From: Pseudomonas sp. ML2-2023-3
GTDB lineage: Bacteria > Pseudomonadota > Gammaproteobacteria > Pseudomonadales > Pseudomonadaceae
Length of the DNA: 64,000 nucleotides
Direction of reading: 5' to 3'
Assembly (NCBI RefSeq): GCF_037055275.1
Contig: NZ_CP146343.1
Location: 4,772,001-4,836,000, forward strand
Part shown: positions 62,717-64,000 of the stretch, in pieces
How the letters are laid out: the number at the start of each line of letters is the position of its first letter
Position numbering within the stretch: position 1 is the first letter of the stretch
Made by a program: the position numbers and the translations under genes
The notes under the pieces: generated by a model
Databases searched by the model: none
Told to the model about the DNA's origin: nothing
The model's input: only the letters and a program-made list of their open reading frames with translations

Positions 62717-63406
62717 ATGCTGCGACTTTCCATACGCTTTGCGGGCCTCTGCGCAGGCCTGTTGATTTCGGCCAATGCCCTGGCGTTATCGCTGAGCGAT
62801 CTGTCCCAAGGCGACGCCACGGGCGGCCTCAAAGATGCCCTGACCCAAGGTGCGCAAATTGCGGTCAAGCAACTGGGCACCCCCGGGGGCTTCAGCAATA
62901 ACCCCGAAGTCAAGATCGAGCTGCCGGGCAACCTTGGCAAAGTCGCGAAAAAGATGAAGCAATTCGGCATGGGCGATCAGGTCGATCAACTCGAAACCAG
63001 CATGAACAAAGCCGCAGAAGCGGCCGTGCCACAGGCGCAAGCCCTGCTGGTCGATGCGGTGAAGAAAATGACCGTGGCGGATGCCAAGGGCATCCTCAGC
63101 GGCGGCCAGGATTCGGCGACCCAATACCTGAGCAAAAGTAGCCGGGACCAGATCCGCGCCAAGTTCCTGCCTATCGTCAAGGCCGCCACGGACAAGGTCG
63201 GTCTGGCCCAGCAGTACAACTCATTTGCAGGGCAAGCCGCCACGCTGGGTGTGGTGGACGCCAAAAGCGCCAACATCGAAAGCTACGTGACCGAAAAGGC
63301 CCTGGACGGCTTGTTCGAAATGATCGGCAAACAGGAAGAAACCATCCGCCAGAACCCGGCAGCGGCTGCTACCAGTTTGGCGAAAAAAGTCTTCGGAACG
63401 CTGTAA
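62717..63406 (+). CDS. DUF4197 domain-containing exported protein
   Basis: This 229-residue protein has a signal peptide (about residues 1-24, ending ANALA) and then one domain recognised as DUF4197, beginning LSDLSQGDATGGLKDALTQGA. It contains LVDAVKKMTVADAKGIL and ends in a helical region. Function is unknown for the family. The SD AAGGAG precedes the ATG, and the gene follows the YbaY-like lipoprotein closely, so they are probably co-transcribed. Confidence 0.87.
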   Translation: MLRLSIRFAGLCAGLLISANALALSLSDLSQGDATGGLKDALTQGAQIAVKQLGTPGGFSNNPEVKIELPGNLGKVAKKMKQFGMGDQVDQLETSMNKAAEAAVPQAQALLVDAVKKMTVADAKGILSGGQDSATQYLSKSSRDQIRAKFLPIVKAATDKVGLAQQYNSFAGQAATLGVVDAKSANIESYVTEKALDGLFEMIGKQEETIRQNPAAAATSLAKKVFGTL

Positions 63407-63411
63407 CCCTT

Positions 63412-63511
63412 GCGAAGGCGGGCTTGCCCGCCTCCACAACAATGGGTGCCCAGGCCCGGATGATGTGAGCCACACAAACCCTGTGGGAGCAGGGCTTGCC
63501 CGCTCCCACAG
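63412..63511. repeat. REP-like palindromes between the DUF4197 gene and the RND gene
   Basis: GCGAAGGCGGGC..GCCCGCCTCC (63412-63435) and the compact CTGTGGGAGC..GCTCCCACAG (63481-63511) lie between two convergent genes. The second is a strong hairpin and could terminate transcripts from both sides. Confidence 0.7.
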
Positions 63512-63516
63512 GGGCT

Positions 63517-64000
63517 TCAAGCCTCTGCTGGCTTCTTGACCTTGAACCACGCCGCATACAGCGCCGGCAAGAACAGCAAGGTCAGTGCAGTCGCCACAAT
63601 CAGCCCACCCATGATGGCAACCGCCATCGGGCCGAAGAACACACTGCGTGACAGTGGAATCATCGCCAGTACCGCCGCCAGTGCGGTCAGCACGATCGGG
63701 CGGAAACGCCGTACCGTCGCTTCAATGATCGCCCGCCACGGGTCCAGCCCCGCCGCCTTGTCCTGTTCGATCTGATCCACCAGGATCACCGAGTTGCGCA
63801 TGATCATCCCCGACAACGCAATGGTGCCCAGCATCGCCACAAAGCCGAACGGCTTGCCGAACAACAGCAGAAACAGCGTGACCCCGATCAGCCCCAGCGG
63901 CGCCGTCAGGAACACCATCACCATGCGCGAGAAACTGCGCAGCTGCACCATCAACAGGGTCAGCACCACCACGATAAACAACGGCACACCGGCCTTCACC
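63517..64000 (-). CDS. RND efflux transporter permease, C-terminal end (partial)
   Basis: The window edge cuts the gene; about 160 residues remain. They include the last transmembrane helices of an RND/HAE1-type inner-membrane pump: FGKPFGFVAMLGTIALSGMIMRNSVILVDQI, a loop ending PWRAIIEATVRRFRPIVLTALAA, and a final helix with FFGPMAVAIMGGL. This is the well-conserved end of the AcrB/MexB-like family, but the substrate and exact pump cannot be told. An in-frame codon near 63999 is inside the gene, not its start. Confidence 0.9.
   Translation of the reverse strand, partial: VKAGVPLFIVVVLTLLMVQLRSFSRMVMVFLTAPLGLIGVTLFLLLFGKPFGFVAMLGTIALSGMIMRNSVILVDQIEQDKAAGLDPWRAIIEATVRRFRPIVLTALAAVLAMIPLSRSVFFGPMAVAIMGGLIVATALTLLFLPALYAAWFKVKKPAEA

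Overview
The window is a stretch of Pseudomonas chromosome, most likely from the P. fluorescens lineage. The genus call rests on gene order (rpsB-tsf-pyrH-frr-uppS-cdsA-dxr-rseP-bamA-skp-lpxD-fabZ-lpxA-lpxB-rnhB-dnaE-accA-tilS, then pyrG-kdsA-eno-ftsB-ispD, then ispF-truD-surE-pcm-nlpD-rpoS), on an RsmZ-type small RNA beside rpoS, and on two families of palindromic REP doublets scattered between genes. Almost all of it is core, vertically inherited sequence. I see no prophage, insertion sequence, CRISPR array or tRNA gene. The genes are dense, and only four gaps exceed 300 bases.

Left part (1-7.4 kb), the most variable segment: a truncated phospholipase D/cardiolipin-synthase-like gene and a periplasmic YceI protein on the minus strand; the ornithine-lipid pair olsB-olsA on the plus strand behind a Pho-box-like array; a repeat-rich gap holding a REP doublet and a highly structured dispersed-repeat-like element; a small gene of unknown function with a folded RNA leader; acpH; and, divergent from acpH, an arsR-MFS-xenB operon with palindromic operators.

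Middle (7.4-42.4 kb), nearly all minus strand: rsmZ and rpoS (the Gac/Rsm and stationary-phase regulators), nlpD, pcm, surE, truD and ispF; the glutathione-dependent formaldehyde pathway (frmA, fghA) with a divergent LysR regulator; ispD, ftsB, eno, kdsA, pyrG, tilS, accA and dnaE; then the envelope block (lipid A, BAM complex, site-2 protease, undecaprenyl phosphate, CDP-diacylglycerol, isoprenoid precursors) joined to translation genes (rpsB, tsf, frr) and pyrH. Many of these genes overlap by 1-4 bases, with short hairpin terminators between sub-operons.

Right part (42.4-64 kb), mostly plus strand: map, glnD, dapC, an ArsC-like protein, dapD, a CsdA/CsdE cysteine-desulfurase pair with tcdA, the glucan synthase ndvB, dapE, rlmA, a small conserved unknown, a cold-shock protein, plsB, two small envelope genes and the end of an RND efflux pump. 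dapC, dapD and dapE are three steps of the succinylase branch of lysine/diaminopimelate synthesis, supplying the peptidoglycan whose other precursors come from the middle block.

The least-explained material is in the gaps: a candidate multibranched RNA element in front of a small unknown gene (about 3567-3690) and a neighbouring hairpin-rich repeat (about 2990-3280). These, together with the RsmZ locus, the Pho-box array and the ArsR operators, are the main points for follow-up.
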